NCBI RefSeq assembly: GCF_014645815.1
Contig: NZ_BMML01000014.1
Span: forward strand, 62,001-126,000
Direction: 5' to 3'
DNA length: 64,000 nucleotides
DNA from: Streptomyces fuscichromogenes
Lineage (GTDB): Bacteria; Actinomycetota; Actinomycetes; Streptomycetales; Streptomycetaceae
Within the stretch, counting starts at the first letter, position 1. The number at the start of each line of letters is the position of its first letter. The notes beneath the pieces were generated by a model. The model made no database searches. It was not told where the DNA came from and saw nothing but the letters and a program-made list of their open reading frames with translations. The position numbers were made by a program, and so were the translations under genes. Positions 33,545-42,005 of this stretch are shown in pieces.

Positions 33545-34878
33545 CCCGCCTTCTCCGGCCAGGCCGTCAGCGGGGTGAAGCCGCGGTGGCCGCACTCGCC
33601 GAAGACCGTGACCGGGGCGCCGCCCGAGAGCGCGACCAGCCGCCACAGACCCGGCCCGGAACGGGCGGCGGGAGCCAGGGGCAGCGCCGACTCGCCCTCC
33701 GCGTCCGCCAGCTGCCAGGAGTCGCCGTCCGGGACGGGCACGACCCGGTCCAGTGTCACCGGCACCGACTCCAGCCACGGATCGTCGCGCAGCGCCTCCC
33801 CGTACCGGGCCACGGCCTGTGCCGTCGGCACGCCCGGTGGCCGTATCGACAGGGGCACGGGGGCCGCGAACCGGTCGCCCAGCGTCGCCCGGTGCCGGCC
33901 CGCGCCCGGATAGGCGGACAGCTCCGCCTCCAGGGCGAGGCCGACCGGCAGCGCCAGCTCGGGGGCGCGGCCGGCCGCGCCGTAGGAGAGCAGCAGTGCG
34001 GTACGGCCCGAGTCGGCGCCGTGCAGCCAGATCCGGCGGGTCGTCAGCTTCGCGTCCGCCGTGTCGTACTGGGCGAGGACCAGCCAGCGGTCACGCACCG
34101 GCGGGCCGTCCGCGGGGGCGGGCAGGCCGACACGGGAGCGGACCGTGGCCGCGAGGCCCGCCGGGAGCCGGTCACGGTGCAGCCAGCCCTGGTCGAGGAG
34201 GTGAAGCAGCGCGCACTCCTCCAGGAGCCGCACCGGCCAGCCCGGACCGGAGCCCGGTATTGCCCCCAACTCCCGCACCCGGCCCGCCAGTCCGGGGGCC
34301 TGGGCGTCCACCATGCGGGCCGCGGTCTCCTCCCACAGCCCGTACCCCGCCTGCTCGGCCGTGGCCAGGCCGCCGCGCAGCAGGTCGGACAGGCGCTGCT
34401 CCAACTCGGTGGCGCCCGCCGTGATCCGCTCGGCCCGCTTCTCCGCCCGGCGCCGGGCCGCCTCGGGATCGGCGGCGGCCGGGGAACTCCCGCCGTCCGC
34501 CGACCGTTTGTCCTCCGCGCGCCTGCGTCTGCCCGCGATCCACTGCTCGGCCCAGTCCGGCGGCTGCCGCGCCGCCGGCACCGAGTCCTCCTCACCCGCC
34601 CAGAGCAGCAGCAGTCCGAGGGCGTGCTTGCAGGGGAACTTCCGGCTCGGGCAACTGCACTTGTAGGCGGGACCCGCCGGGTCGGCGATGTCCACGATCG
34701 TCTGGTACGGCTTGCTGCCGCTGCCCTTGCACAGCCCCCATACCGTCCCCTCCTCGCAACTCCCGGTCCCGGACCACGGTCCCGCCGCTCCGAGTCTGCT
34801 TCCCGCTTTGCGTGACGCGGCGTCAGGCGCCAAGGCCAGCACCTGGTCCGCACTCCAGCGCACCCCCTGCTGAGTCAT
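33523..34878 (-). CDS. SWIM zinc-finger protein of the MoxR/vWA cassette
   Basis: A 451-residue protein with the SWIM metal-binding motif C-x-C-x6-C-x-H (Cys74, Cys76, Cys83, His85; YKCSCPSRKFPCKH). A charged linker of about 50 residues and a large helical/beta region without known catalysis follow. SWIM domains bind DNA or protein. E. coli YehQ, in the yehLMPQ cluster with a MoxR ATPase, DUF5682 and vWA protein, is the analogous component. ATG at 34878 has no Shine-Dalgarno. A TACCTT -10 box ends 7 bp upstream, so the mRNA is probably leaderless, driven by a promoter matching the RecA-independent DNA-damage consensus. Confidence 0.9.
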   Translation of the reverse strand: MTQQGVRWSADQVLALAPDAASRKAGSRLGAAGPWSGTGSCEEGTVWGLCKGSGSKPYQTIVDIADPAGPAYKCSCPSRKFPCKHALGLLLLWAGEEDSVPAARQPPDWAEQWIAGRRRRAEDKRSADGGSSPAAADPEAARRRAEKRAERITAGATELEQRLSDLLRGGLATAEQAGYGLWEETAARMVDAQAPGLAGRVRELGAIPGSGPGWPVRLLEECALLHLLDQGWLHRDRLPAGLAATVRSRVGLPAPADGPPVRDRWLVLAQYDTADAKLTTRRIWLHGADSGRTALLLSYGAAGRAPELALPVGLALEAELSAYPGAGRHRATLGDRFAAPVPLSIRPPGVPTAQAVARYGEALRDDPWLESVPVTLDRVVPVPDGDSWQLADAEGESALPLAPAARSGPGLWRLVALSGGAPVTVFGECGHRGFTPLTAWPEKAGEAVPLC

Positions 34879-34885
34879 GTCATCG

Positions 34886-34908
34886 AAGGTAGATCCCGCC
34901 ACTGACAA
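34886..34908 (-). promoter_or_regulatory. DNA-damage (PafBC) type promoter of the SWIM gene
   Basis: On the minus strand TTGTCAGTG, 8 bp, TACCTT matches TTGTCRGTG-N8-TANNNT fully, 7 bp before the ATG. Its -35 part lies in the left arm of the inverted repeat 34897-34912. Confidence 0.7.
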
Positions 34909-34956
34909 TCGCCCCAGCGGGCGCGTCTGTGCAGGTCAGAGCGATTGTCAGTGGCG
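34897..34956. repeat. Perfect 16-bp inverted repeat joining the divergent promoters
   Basis: CGCCACTGACAATCGC (34897-34912) and GCGATTGTCAGTGGCG (34941-34956) are exact reverse complements separated by 28 bp. Each arm carries one TTGTCAGTG element pointing outward, so one regulator could serve both operons. Confidence 0.85.
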
Positions 34957-34967
34957 TGGTGCACGGT
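34945..34967 (+). promoter_or_regulatory. Half-matching DNA-damage type promoter of the MoxR operon
   Basis: TTGTCAGTG, 8 bp, CACGGT: the upstream element is perfect but the -10 has CA instead of TA. Transcription would start about 40 nt before the MoxR ATG. Confidence 0.45.
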
Positions 34968-35010
34968 GGACACCAGATCCGAACCGGCCGAGCTGGAGGG
35001 GGCCTCAGCC

Positions 35011-36129
35011 ATGACTGTGTCCGTGGAGACGACCGACCCGACGACGACCGAGGGCGCGTTGCGGCCGCACGCCGAGCACGCCTTCGCCGCCGAGCTGGCC
35101 GCGCTGGCCGCGCAGGACGACCGGCCCCGCCCGGCCCGCTGGAAGCTGTCGCCGTGGGCGGTGGCCACCTATCTGCTCGGCGGCACACTGCCGGACGGCA
35201 CGGTGATCTCGCCGAAGTACGTCGGCCCGCGCCGCATCGTCGAGGTCGCCGTCACCACCCTCGCCACCGACCGCGCCCTGCTCCTGCTCGGCGTGCCCGG
35301 CACCGCCAAGACCTGGGTCTCCGAGCACCTGGCGGCCGCCGTCAGCGGCGACTCGACGCTGCTCGTGCAGGGCACGGCCGGCACCCCGGAGGAGGCGATC
35401 CGCTACGGCTGGAACTACGCGCAGCTGCTGGCGCACGGCCCGAGCCGGGACGCCCTGGTGCCCAGCCCGGTCATGCGGGCCATGGCGGACGGGATGACGG
35501 CGAGAGTGGAGGAGCTGACCCGGATCCCCGCCGACGTGCAGGACACCCTGATCACGATCCTGTCCGAGAAGACCCTGCCCATTCCCGAGCTGGGCCAGGA
35601 GGTGCAGGCGGTCCGGGGCTTCAACCTGATCGCCACCGCCAACGACCGCGACCGGGGCGTCAACGACCTCTCCAGCGCGCTGCGCCGCCGCTTCAACACC
35701 GTGGTGCTGCCGCTGCCGGAGAGCCCGGACGCCGAGGTGGACATCGTCGCGCGCCGCGTCGACCAGATCGGCCGCTCCCTGGACCTGCCCGCCGTGCCCG
35801 ACGGCATCGCGGAGATCCGCCGGGTGGTCACCGTCTTCCGCGAGCTGCGCGACGGCGTCACCGCCGACGGCCGCACCAAGCTCAAGTCGCCGAGCGGCAC
35901 GCTCTCCACCGCCGAGGCGATCTCCGTGGTCACCAACGGTCTGGCCCTGGCCGCCCACTTCGGGGACGGCGTGCTGCGGGCCGGCGACATCGCGGCCGGC
36001 ATCCTCGGGGCCGTCGTCCGCGACCCGGCCGCCGACCGGGTCATCTGGCAGGAGTACCTGGAGACGGTGGTCCGCGAGCGGGACGGCTGGAAGGACTTCT
36101 ACCGTGCCTGCCGTGAGGTGAGCGTATGA
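35011..36129 (+). CDS. MoxR-type AAA+ ATPase
   Basis: A 372-residue AAA+ protein. Walker A GVPGTAKT at 94-101 (Lys100), a Walker-B-like ITILSEKTLP, sensor 1 FNLIATANDRDRGVNDLSSAL with the arginine finger region, and a lid domain are present. MoxR ATPases act as chaperones that load or remodel partners together with vWA proteins. GGAGGGGG lies eight bases before ATG 35011. It overlaps the next gene by ATGA and corresponds in role to E. coli YehL. First gene of a three-gene operon with DUF5682 and vWA proteins. Confidence 0.95.
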   Translation: MTVSVETTDPTTTEGALRPHAEHAFAAELAALAAQDDRPRPARWKLSPWAVATYLLGGTLPDGTVISPKYVGPRRIVEVAVTTLATDRALLLLGVPGTAKTWVSEHLAAAVSGDSTLLVQGTAGTPEEAIRYGWNYAQLLAHGPSRDALVPSPVMRAMADGMTARVEELTRIPADVQDTLITILSEKTLPIPELGQEVQAVRGFNLIATANDRDRGVNDLSSALRRRFNTVVLPLPESPDAEVDIVARRVDQIGRSLDLPAVPDGIAEIRRVVTVFRELRDGVTADGRTKLKSPSGTLSTAEAISVVTNGLALAAHFGDGVLRAGDIAAGILGAVVRDPAADRVIWQEYLETVVRERDGWKDFYRACREVSV

Positions 36130-38732
36130 GCGACGACACGGCGTGGCGGCGGTCGCCCGGTCCCGGGCCGCTGCTGCTGGGGGTACGGCACCACGGGCCC
36201 GGCTCGGCGCGGGCGGTGCGGGCCGCGCTGGACGCCGCACGGCCGCGGGCGGTGCTGATCGAGGGACCGCCCGAGGCCGACACGCTGATCCCGTTGGCCG
36301 CCGACCCGGAGATGCGGCCACCGGTCGCGCTCCTCGCGCACGCCGTGGACGAGCCCGGCCGCTCGGCGTTCTGGCCGCTGGCCGACTTCAGCCCCGAGTG
36401 GGTGGCCATCCGCTGGGCGCTGGAGCACCGGGTCCCGGCCCGCTTCATCGACCTGCCGGCCACGCACACGCTGGCCTGGGGGAGGGAAGAGGGAACCGCG
36501 ACCGCGACTCCGGAGGCCGACGGCGAGGCGGCAGACACCGACGGGGCGGATGCCGGCGGCGCTGACACCGACGGGGCGGCTGCCGATGCCGGGCGGCAAC
36601 TGCGTGTGGACCCGCTCGCCGCCCTCGCCGCCGCTGCCGGTTACGACGATGCCGAGCGCTGGTGGGAGGACGTCGTCGAGCACCGCGGCGGCCCCGGCGA
36701 GCGGGACGCGTTCGCGCCGTTCGCCGCGGTGGCGGAGGCGATGGGGGCGCTGCGGGAGACGTACGGCGCCGGTGGCCGTGACCGGGATCCCGTGCGGGAG
36801 GCGTACATGCGTCTCCGACTACGCTCCGCCCAGCGGGAGTTCGGGGAGCAGGTCGCGGTGGTGTGCGGCGCGTGGCACGTGCCGGCGCTGCGCGCGAGGA
36901 GCACCGTCGCGGCCGACAGGGACCTGCTGAAGGGGCTGCCCAAGGTCAGGACGGACATGACCTGGGTGCCGTGGACCAACCGCCGGCTGGCCCGGGCGAG
37001 CGGCTACGGCGCGGGCATCGACTCGCCGGGCTGGTACGGCCACCTGTTCCGGGCCCCGGACCGCCCGGTCGAGCGGTGGCTCACCAAGGTCGCCGGACTG
37101 CTCCGCGAGGAGGACCGGATCGTCTCCTCGGCCCATGTCATCGAGGCGGTACGGCTGGCCGAGACGCTCGCGGTGATGCGCGGCCGCCCGCTGCCCGGTC
37201 TCGGGGAGACGACCGACGCGGTGCGGGCGGTGCTGTGCGAGGGCTCGGACGTGCCGCTGGCGCTGGTGCACGACCGGCTGGTGGTCGGGGACGTGCTGGG
37301 GGAGGTGCCGGAGGCGGCGCCCGCGGTGCCGTTGCAGCGGGACCTGGGCCGGGAGCAGCGCAGGCTCAGGCTCAAGCCGGAGGCGCTGGAGCGGGAACTG
37401 GAGCTCGACCTGCGCAAGGAGACCGACGCCGGGCGCAGCAGGCTGCTGCACCGGCTGCGGCTGCTCGGTGTCGGCTGGGGCGAGCCGGTGCGGTCGCGGG
37501 GGAGCACGGGCACGTTCCGGGAGACCTGGCGGCTGCGCTGGGAGCCGGAGCTGTCGGTGCGGGTGGCCGAGGCCGGGGTGTGGGGGACCACCGTAGAGGG
37601 CGCCGCGACGGCCAGGGCAGAAGGCGACGCGCTGCACGCGAGCGCCCTCGCCGAGGTCACCGGGCTCGCCGAGCACTGCCTGCTCGCCGGGCTGCCGGAC
37701 GCGCTGCCGGTGGTGATGCGGGTGCTCGCCGACCGGGCCGCGCTGGACACGGACGTCGGCCGACTCGCCCAGGCCCTGCCGGCCCTGGTCCGCTCCCTGC
37801 GCTACGGCGACGTCCGGGGCACCGGCACCGAGGCGCTCGCCGAGGTCGCCGCGGGCCTCGCCGAGCGGGTCTTCGTCGGCCTCCCGCCGGCCTGCGCCGC
37901 CCTCGACCCGGACGCGGCCGAGGAGATGCGCGGCCATGTGGACGCGGTGCACACGGCGGTCGGACTGCTCGCGGAGACCGGAGGCGGGACGGAAACCAGG
38001 ACCGCGGCGAAGGACCGCGCCAGCGCAGCGAACCCTGCCGCGGCGGAGGCCCGTGCCGGGGCCGAGGACCGTGCCGCGGCGGAGGCCCGTGCCGGGGCCG
38101 AGGACCGGACCGGGGCCGAGGACCCTGCCGCGGCCGGGGACCGGGCCGGGATGGTCGCCGGGGGCGGTCGTCGGGATCTTCGGCTTCGCTGGCGGGCCGT
38201 GCTGCGCACGTTGTCGGGGCGGGAGACCGTGCCCGGGGTGCTGCGGGGGCGGGCCGTGCGGATTCTGCTGGACGAGGGCGAGCTGGCGGCGGAGGAGGCG
38301 GCGCGGCTGATGGGGCTGGTGCTCTCGCCAGGGACCCCGCCGGCGGACGCGGCCGCCTGGATCGAGGGGTTCGTCGGCGGGAGCGGCGGGGGCGGGATGC
38401 TGCTGGTGCACGACGAGCGGCTGCTCGGCCTAGTTGACGCATGGCTGACCGGGGTGCCGGTGGAGGCGTTCACGGACGTGCTGCCGCTGCTGCGGCGGAC
38501 GTTCTCGGTGTACGAGCCGGGGGTGCGCCGGACGATCGGCGAGCTGGTGCGTCGCGGCCCGGGGGAGCGGCTCCACGGGGGAGCGGGGCAGGCGGGCGGG
38601 ACACCCGGATTCGGCGCCGAGGCGGACGCCGAGCGTGCCGACGCCGTACTGCCGGTGCTGCGCCTGCTGCTCGGCCTCGACGCACCCGATGCGGAGGAAC
38701 CGGAGAACGACCTTGTGGGGGCGGGGAGATGA
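36126..38732 (+). CDS. DUF5682 family protein of the MoxR/vWA cassette
   Basis: An 868-residue protein. The N-terminal third carries the family signature LLLGVRHHGPGSARAVRAAL, IEGPPEAD and VVCGAWHVPAL, resembling the TraB/haem-uptake ChaN-like fold, with a conserved His pair that might be catalytic. The rest is mostly helical. Between residues about 637 and 680 is a low-complexity insert from a 36-bp tandem repeat. It overlaps both neighbours by ATGA, so the three proteins are made together. E. coli YehM is the counterpart. The molecular role is unknown. Confidence 0.88.
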   Translation: MSDDTAWRRSPGPGPLLLGVRHHGPGSARAVRAALDAARPRAVLIEGPPEADTLIPLAADPEMRPPVALLAHAVDEPGRSAFWPLADFSPEWVAIRWALEHRVPARFIDLPATHTLAWGREEGTATATPEADGEAADTDGADAGGADTDGAAADAGRQLRVDPLAALAAAAGYDDAERWWEDVVEHRGGPGERDAFAPFAAVAEAMGALRETYGAGGRDRDPVREAYMRLRLRSAQREFGEQVAVVCGAWHVPALRARSTVAADRDLLKGLPKVRTDMTWVPWTNRRLARASGYGAGIDSPGWYGHLFRAPDRPVERWLTKVAGLLREEDRIVSSAHVIEAVRLAETLAVMRGRPLPGLGETTDAVRAVLCEGSDVPLALVHDRLVVGDVLGEVPEAAPAVPLQRDLGREQRRLRLKPEALERELELDLRKETDAGRSRLLHRLRLLGVGWGEPVRSRGSTGTFRETWRLRWEPELSVRVAEAGVWGTTVEGAATARAEGDALHASALAEVTGLAEHCLLAGLPDALPVVMRVLADRAALDTDVGRLAQALPALVRSLRYGDVRGTGTEALAEVAAGLAERVFVGLPPACAALDPDAAEEMRGHVDAVHTAVGLLAETGGGTETRTAAKDRASAANPAAAEARAGAEDRAAAEARAGAEDRTGAEDPAAAGDRAGMVAGGGRRDLRLRWRAVLRTLSGRETVPGVLRGRAVRILLDEGELAAEEAARLMGLVLSPGTPPADAAAWIEGFVGGSGGGGMLLVHDERLLGLVDAWLTGVPVEAFTDVLPLLRRTFSVYEPGVRRTIGELVRRGPGERLHGGAGQAGGTPGFGAEADAERADAVLPVLRLLLGLDAPDAEEPENDLVGAGR
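38037..38108 (+). repeat. 36-bp tandem repeat within the DUF5682 gene
   Basis: Two nearly identical 36-bp units encode a 12-residue repeat (AAAEARAGAEDR), followed by a decayed third unit. It lengthens a charged linker in frame. Confidence 0.8.
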
Positions 38733-39940
38733 CCATGGACGCGGCGGACGCGGCGGATGCGGTGGATGCGGTGGAAAGCGGCACCGGAGCCGGTGATCCG
38801 GGGCAGGAGCGGCTGCGGCGCTGGCGGCTGGTGCTCGGGGGCGAGGCCGCCGACGGGACCGGGTGCGCGCTGTCCGGGCGGGACGCGGCGATGGACGGGA
38901 CGCTGACCGCGCTGTACGGCAAAGGGGACAAACCGCAGTCGGGGCGGGAGCGTTCGGCGGGGCTCGGGGCGTCGGCGCCGTCGGTGGCGCGCTGGCTCGG
39001 GGACATCCGGACGTACTTCCCGTCCTCCGTCGTCCAGGTCATGCAGCGGGACGCCATCGACCGGCTGGGGCTGGCCTCGCTGCTGCTCGAACCGGAGATG
39101 CTGGAGGCGGTGGAGGCGGACGTACACCTGGTCGGCACCCTGCTCTCGCTCAACAAGGCGATGCCGGAGACGACGAAGGAGACGGCACGGGCGGTCGTCC
39201 GCAAGGTCGTCGAGGACCTGGAGAAGCGGCTGGCCACCCGTACCCGGGCCACCCTCACCGGCGCGCTCGACCGCAGCGCCCGCATCAGCCGGCCGCGCCA
39301 CCACGACATCGACTGGAACCGCACGATCTCGGCCAATCTCAAGCACTACCTGCCCGAGTACCGGACGATCGTGCCGGAGCGGCTGATCGGGTACGGGCGG
39401 GCGTCGCGGTCGGTGAAGAAGGAAGTGGTGCTCTGCATCGACCAGTCCGGGTCGATGGCCGCGTCGGTTGTGTACGCGTCGGTGTTCGGGGCGGTGCTGG
39501 CGTCCATGCGGTCGATCGACACCCGGCTCGTCGTCTTCGACACCGCGGTGGTCGACCTCACCGACCAGCTCGACGACCCGGTGGACGTCCTGTTCGGCAC
39601 CCAGCTCGGCGGCGGTACGGACATCAACCGGGCGCTGGCGTACTGCCAGTCGCAGATCACCCGGCCGGCGGAGACCGTCGTCGTCCTCATCAGCGACCTC
39701 TACGAGGGCGGGATCCGGAACGAGATGCTGAAACGGGTCGCGGCGATGAAGGCGTCGGGGGTGCAGTTCGTGGCGCTGCTCGCGCTGTCGGACGAGGGGG
39801 CGCCGGCGTACGACCGGGAACACGCGGCGGCGCTCGCGGCGCTCGGGGCACCGGCGTTCGCCTGCACACCCGACCTCTTCCCCGAGGTGATGGCGGCGGC
39901 GATCGAGAAGCGGCCGATTCCGGTGCCGGACACCGTGTGA
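38729..39940 (+). CDS. vWA-domain protein (CoxE/YehP-like)
   Basis: A 403-residue protein with an N-terminal helical region and a von Willebrand A domain from about 230. The MIDAS motif is D-x-S-x-S (Asp238, Ser240, Ser242 in DQSGSMA), with the Thr in LGGGTDIN and Asp in LISDLYEGG completing the metal site. vWA proteins pair with MoxR ATPases to act on client proteins. Translation starts at an ATG overlapping the DUF5682 stop. Counterpart of E. coli YehP and the last gene of the operon. Confidence 0.94.
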   Translation: MTMDAADAADAVDAVESGTGAGDPGQERLRRWRLVLGGEAADGTGCALSGRDAAMDGTLTALYGKGDKPQSGRERSAGLGASAPSVARWLGDIRTYFPSSVVQVMQRDAIDRLGLASLLLEPEMLEAVEADVHLVGTLLSLNKAMPETTKETARAVVRKVVEDLEKRLATRTRATLTGALDRSARISRPRHHDIDWNRTISANLKHYLPEYRTIVPERLIGYGRASRSVKKEVVLCIDQSGSMAASVVYASVFGAVLASMRSIDTRLVVFDTAVVDLTDQLDDPVDVLFGTQLGGGTDINRALAYCQSQITRPAETVVVLISDLYEGGIRNEMLKRVAAMKASGVQFVALLALSDEGAPAYDREHAAALAALGAPAFACTPDLFPEVMAAAIEKRPIPVPDTV

Positions 39941-40144
39941 TGCCGCGTCCGGGGGGTGACTTGTCGACTCGGTGAGGACCGGCGCGGGCCGTCAAAACGG
40001 ACATGAGTGCCCATCGGTATCGGGGGACTTGCGCAACCTCGGGAGTCCCGTGCAAGGATCGAAGTCTCCACTGGTCTTTCACCGGCCTTCACGCCGTCGG
40101 GCCACGTCTGCCCTGTTCCGCCGCACGGGAGGGTCCTCCCCGTC

Positions 40145-40999
40145 TTGACCTCGCCAGCAGTTCTGCCCGGTGCCGCCGTGCGCGTGTCGCGTACGGTGCC
40201 GGGCCGGCGCGCGCTGCAACTGGCGCTGCTGGTCGGCGGACTGCTCGCCCTCGGACTCCTCTGCGGGCAACGGGCACAGGCGGCCGAGGGCGCGCCTCCG
40301 ACTCCGTCACCGGTGTCGGTGGTGACCCAGCAGCTGCCGCCGCGGGACGTGCTGACGCCCCGTCGGGTGCCTGGGGTGCCGGAAGTGCCGGAGGTGCCGG
40401 AGGTGCCTCTCGTGACGGTGGCACCGGTGGTGGACAGCGTCCACGAAGTCGTCCGGTCCGTGGCCGAGACGGTGACCGCCACCGTGACCGGGGCGGTGCG
40501 GCAGGTGACGCACCTGCCCGTGGTCGTGGTGCAGGTGCCGGAACTTCCCGTCGTCTCCGAGCCGCCGGCCGGGTCGGCCCCGGCACCGGCCCCGGTGACG
40601 CCGAAGCCGGCACCCCGGCCCACGCACGCCGGGACGCCGGTCACGCACGACGCCGGACGCGAGAGGTCCCGTACCGAGACCGAGGCGGCGGCGACCACCG
40701 CCGTGTCGTACGGGCCGCGGATCACCGCCGTACCCGTCAGGCCCGGCGGGGCGGCGCAGGCCGGCGGCCACCGTGCGGTGCGCGCCGTCGACGCTCCCGC
40801 GCACCACGCGCCGCCCGGGGACCCGGACGGCGCGCTGGGCAAGGCGGCGGTCGACGGCACGGCCTCCCGGCACGCCGACGCGCACGTCGTGACCTTCACC
40901 GACCGGGCGCCGCTCGGTCTCGCGCCCGGCACCGCCGCGCGCCTCGACGCGGCCGGTACCAGGGACAGGTACCGGGACGTCCCCGTCTTCCCCGGCTAG
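40145..40999 (+). CDS. Secreted Pro/Val/Ala-rich protein of unknown function
   Basis: A 284-residue exported protein if started at TTG 40145; the frame is open from 40007, but that part lacks a good ribosome site. A signal sequence (LQLALLVGGLLALGLLCG, AQA-AEG) ends near residue 46. Next comes VPGVPEVPEVPEVPLV and a Val-rich segment with alternating VxxV spacing, then a Pro/Ala/Thr-rich, probably disordered tail with many His and Arg. No domain is recognised. Similar low-complexity secreted proteins are frequent in Streptomyces envelopes. Confidence 0.65.
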   Translation: MTSPAVLPGAAVRVSRTVPGRRALQLALLVGGLLALGLLCGQRAQAAEGAPPTPSPVSVVTQQLPPRDVLTPRRVPGVPEVPEVPEVPLVTVAPVVDSVHEVVRSVAETVTATVTGAVRQVTHLPVVVVQVPELPVVSEPPAGSAPAPAPVTPKPAPRPTHAGTPVTHDAGRERSRTETEAAATTAVSYGPRITAVPVRPGGAAQAGGHRAVRAVDAPAHHAPPGDPDGALGKAAVDGTASRHADAHVVTFTDRAPLGLAPGTAARLDAAGTRDRYRDVPVFPG

Positions 41000-41232
41000 G
41001 ACCGGCGACCACCTTCCCCGCCACAGACCTGTCGCGCGGGGGCGGAACAGGTCTGCCCGCCCGTCCGGACCCCCGCGGATCCCCCATCCGGACTCCGTGA
41101 ACACGCCTCGGTTCCCCTGCCGGGCGCTCCGGGCGGCGATGTCCCCAGCCGTGCTTCCGGCCTCACCGGAAGCTCTCCCGGCTCCGCGGTCGCGTGGTGA
41201 ACGCGCCGGAGCCCCGAAGGACTGACGCACAT

Positions 41233-41556
41233 ATGAACGAGTACATCGGCCGTTCCCTGGTCACAGCCGCCGGCGGGAGCTGGGCGTGGGCGTTCGGCAG
41301 GCCCGCAGCGGCCGGCGCCGAGGAACCGCCCGCCGGATCGGGCCGTGCGGCCCGGATCCGCGGCGCCCAGGCCATCCAGGGCGCCCGTGCGGCCCGCGCC
41401 GCGACGGCCACGGCCAGGGCACAGGCCACCGCCCGGGACCATGCCCAGGCCCTCCAGAACCGCGCGGCGCACATGCTCGCGGACACCGTCCCCGGCCACC
41501 TCCCGTTCCCGTCGGCCGTCACCCCCATGGCCCCGGAGGCCGGCCGTGAGGCGTAG
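41233..41556 (+). CDS. Small Ala-rich hypothetical protein
   Basis: A 107-residue ORF from ATG 41233 with AAGGA 11 bases upstream. The middle is an Ala/Arg/Gln helix (IRGAQAIQGARAARAATATARAQATARDHAQAL). No family is recognised. Codon use is Streptomyces-like and the start context is reasonable, but the low complexity leaves doubt. Confidence 0.5.
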   Translation: MNEYIGRSLVTAAGGSWAWAFGRPAAAGAEEPPAGSGRAARIRGAQAIQGARAARAATATARAQATARDHAQALQNRAAHMLADTVPGHLPFPSAVTPMAPEAGREA

Positions 41557-41808
41557 CCGCGGGTGACCGGCTCTCCGTGACTCCGTGGGTGGCCCGGCGC
41601 GGGCGGCCGAACGCCGTCGGTCCGTCCGGCCGGAAGCCCACGGTTCGGGCCGGCCCTCCCCCATGGGACGGGGTGCGGCCGCCCGCCCCGAGGACCCGAA
41701 ATCCTCGGGGCCTGAGGCCTCACCGGGCCAACCCCAGCCCGGTGAGGCCTCGCACATCACACGGAAGGCGGCACGCCGTGCCACCGGAACCGGGGATACC
41801 CGGCATCA

Positions 41809-41824
41809 TGTGACAGGTATCACC
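41809..41824. promoter_or_regulatory. Crp-like site upstream of sucCD
   Basis: TGTGACAGGTATCACC fits TGTGA-N6-TCAC(A), 20 bp upstream of the -35 region of sucC. The 41557-41843 stretch otherwise holds GC-rich sequence without a gene. Confidence 0.5.
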
Positions 41825-41843
41825 GCTCAGGTGTGACCCTCGA

Positions 41844-41872
41844 TTTAGGGAGCCCCCGTGAGCGGCGATAAT
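41844..41872 (+). promoter_or_regulatory. Putative sucCD promoter
   Basis: TTTAGG and GATAAT with 17-bp spacing. The implied 5' UTR is about 125 nt and shows an imperfect GTGAC/GTCAC inverted repeat, but no recognised riboswitch. Confidence 0.5.
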
Positions 41873-42005
41873 CTGCGAGACGGACATGCCGCGCCCTCGG
41901 ACACCGTGTGCGCCCCCCTTGTGACTCATGCGGACGTCACGTTGCCCTTCGCGGCACGCCCACGCATCCAACGAACCGCGAGATCACTGATAGGGACGGA
42001 AGCGC

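Noticed and set aside
29777..33778. A 1333-codon open frame on the minus strand
   Set aside because: Only its last 289 codons (lipase) have a ribosome site and conserved domain. The rest runs antisense to the B12-binding gene and out of frame through DUF5691 and the repeat region, a high-GC artefact.
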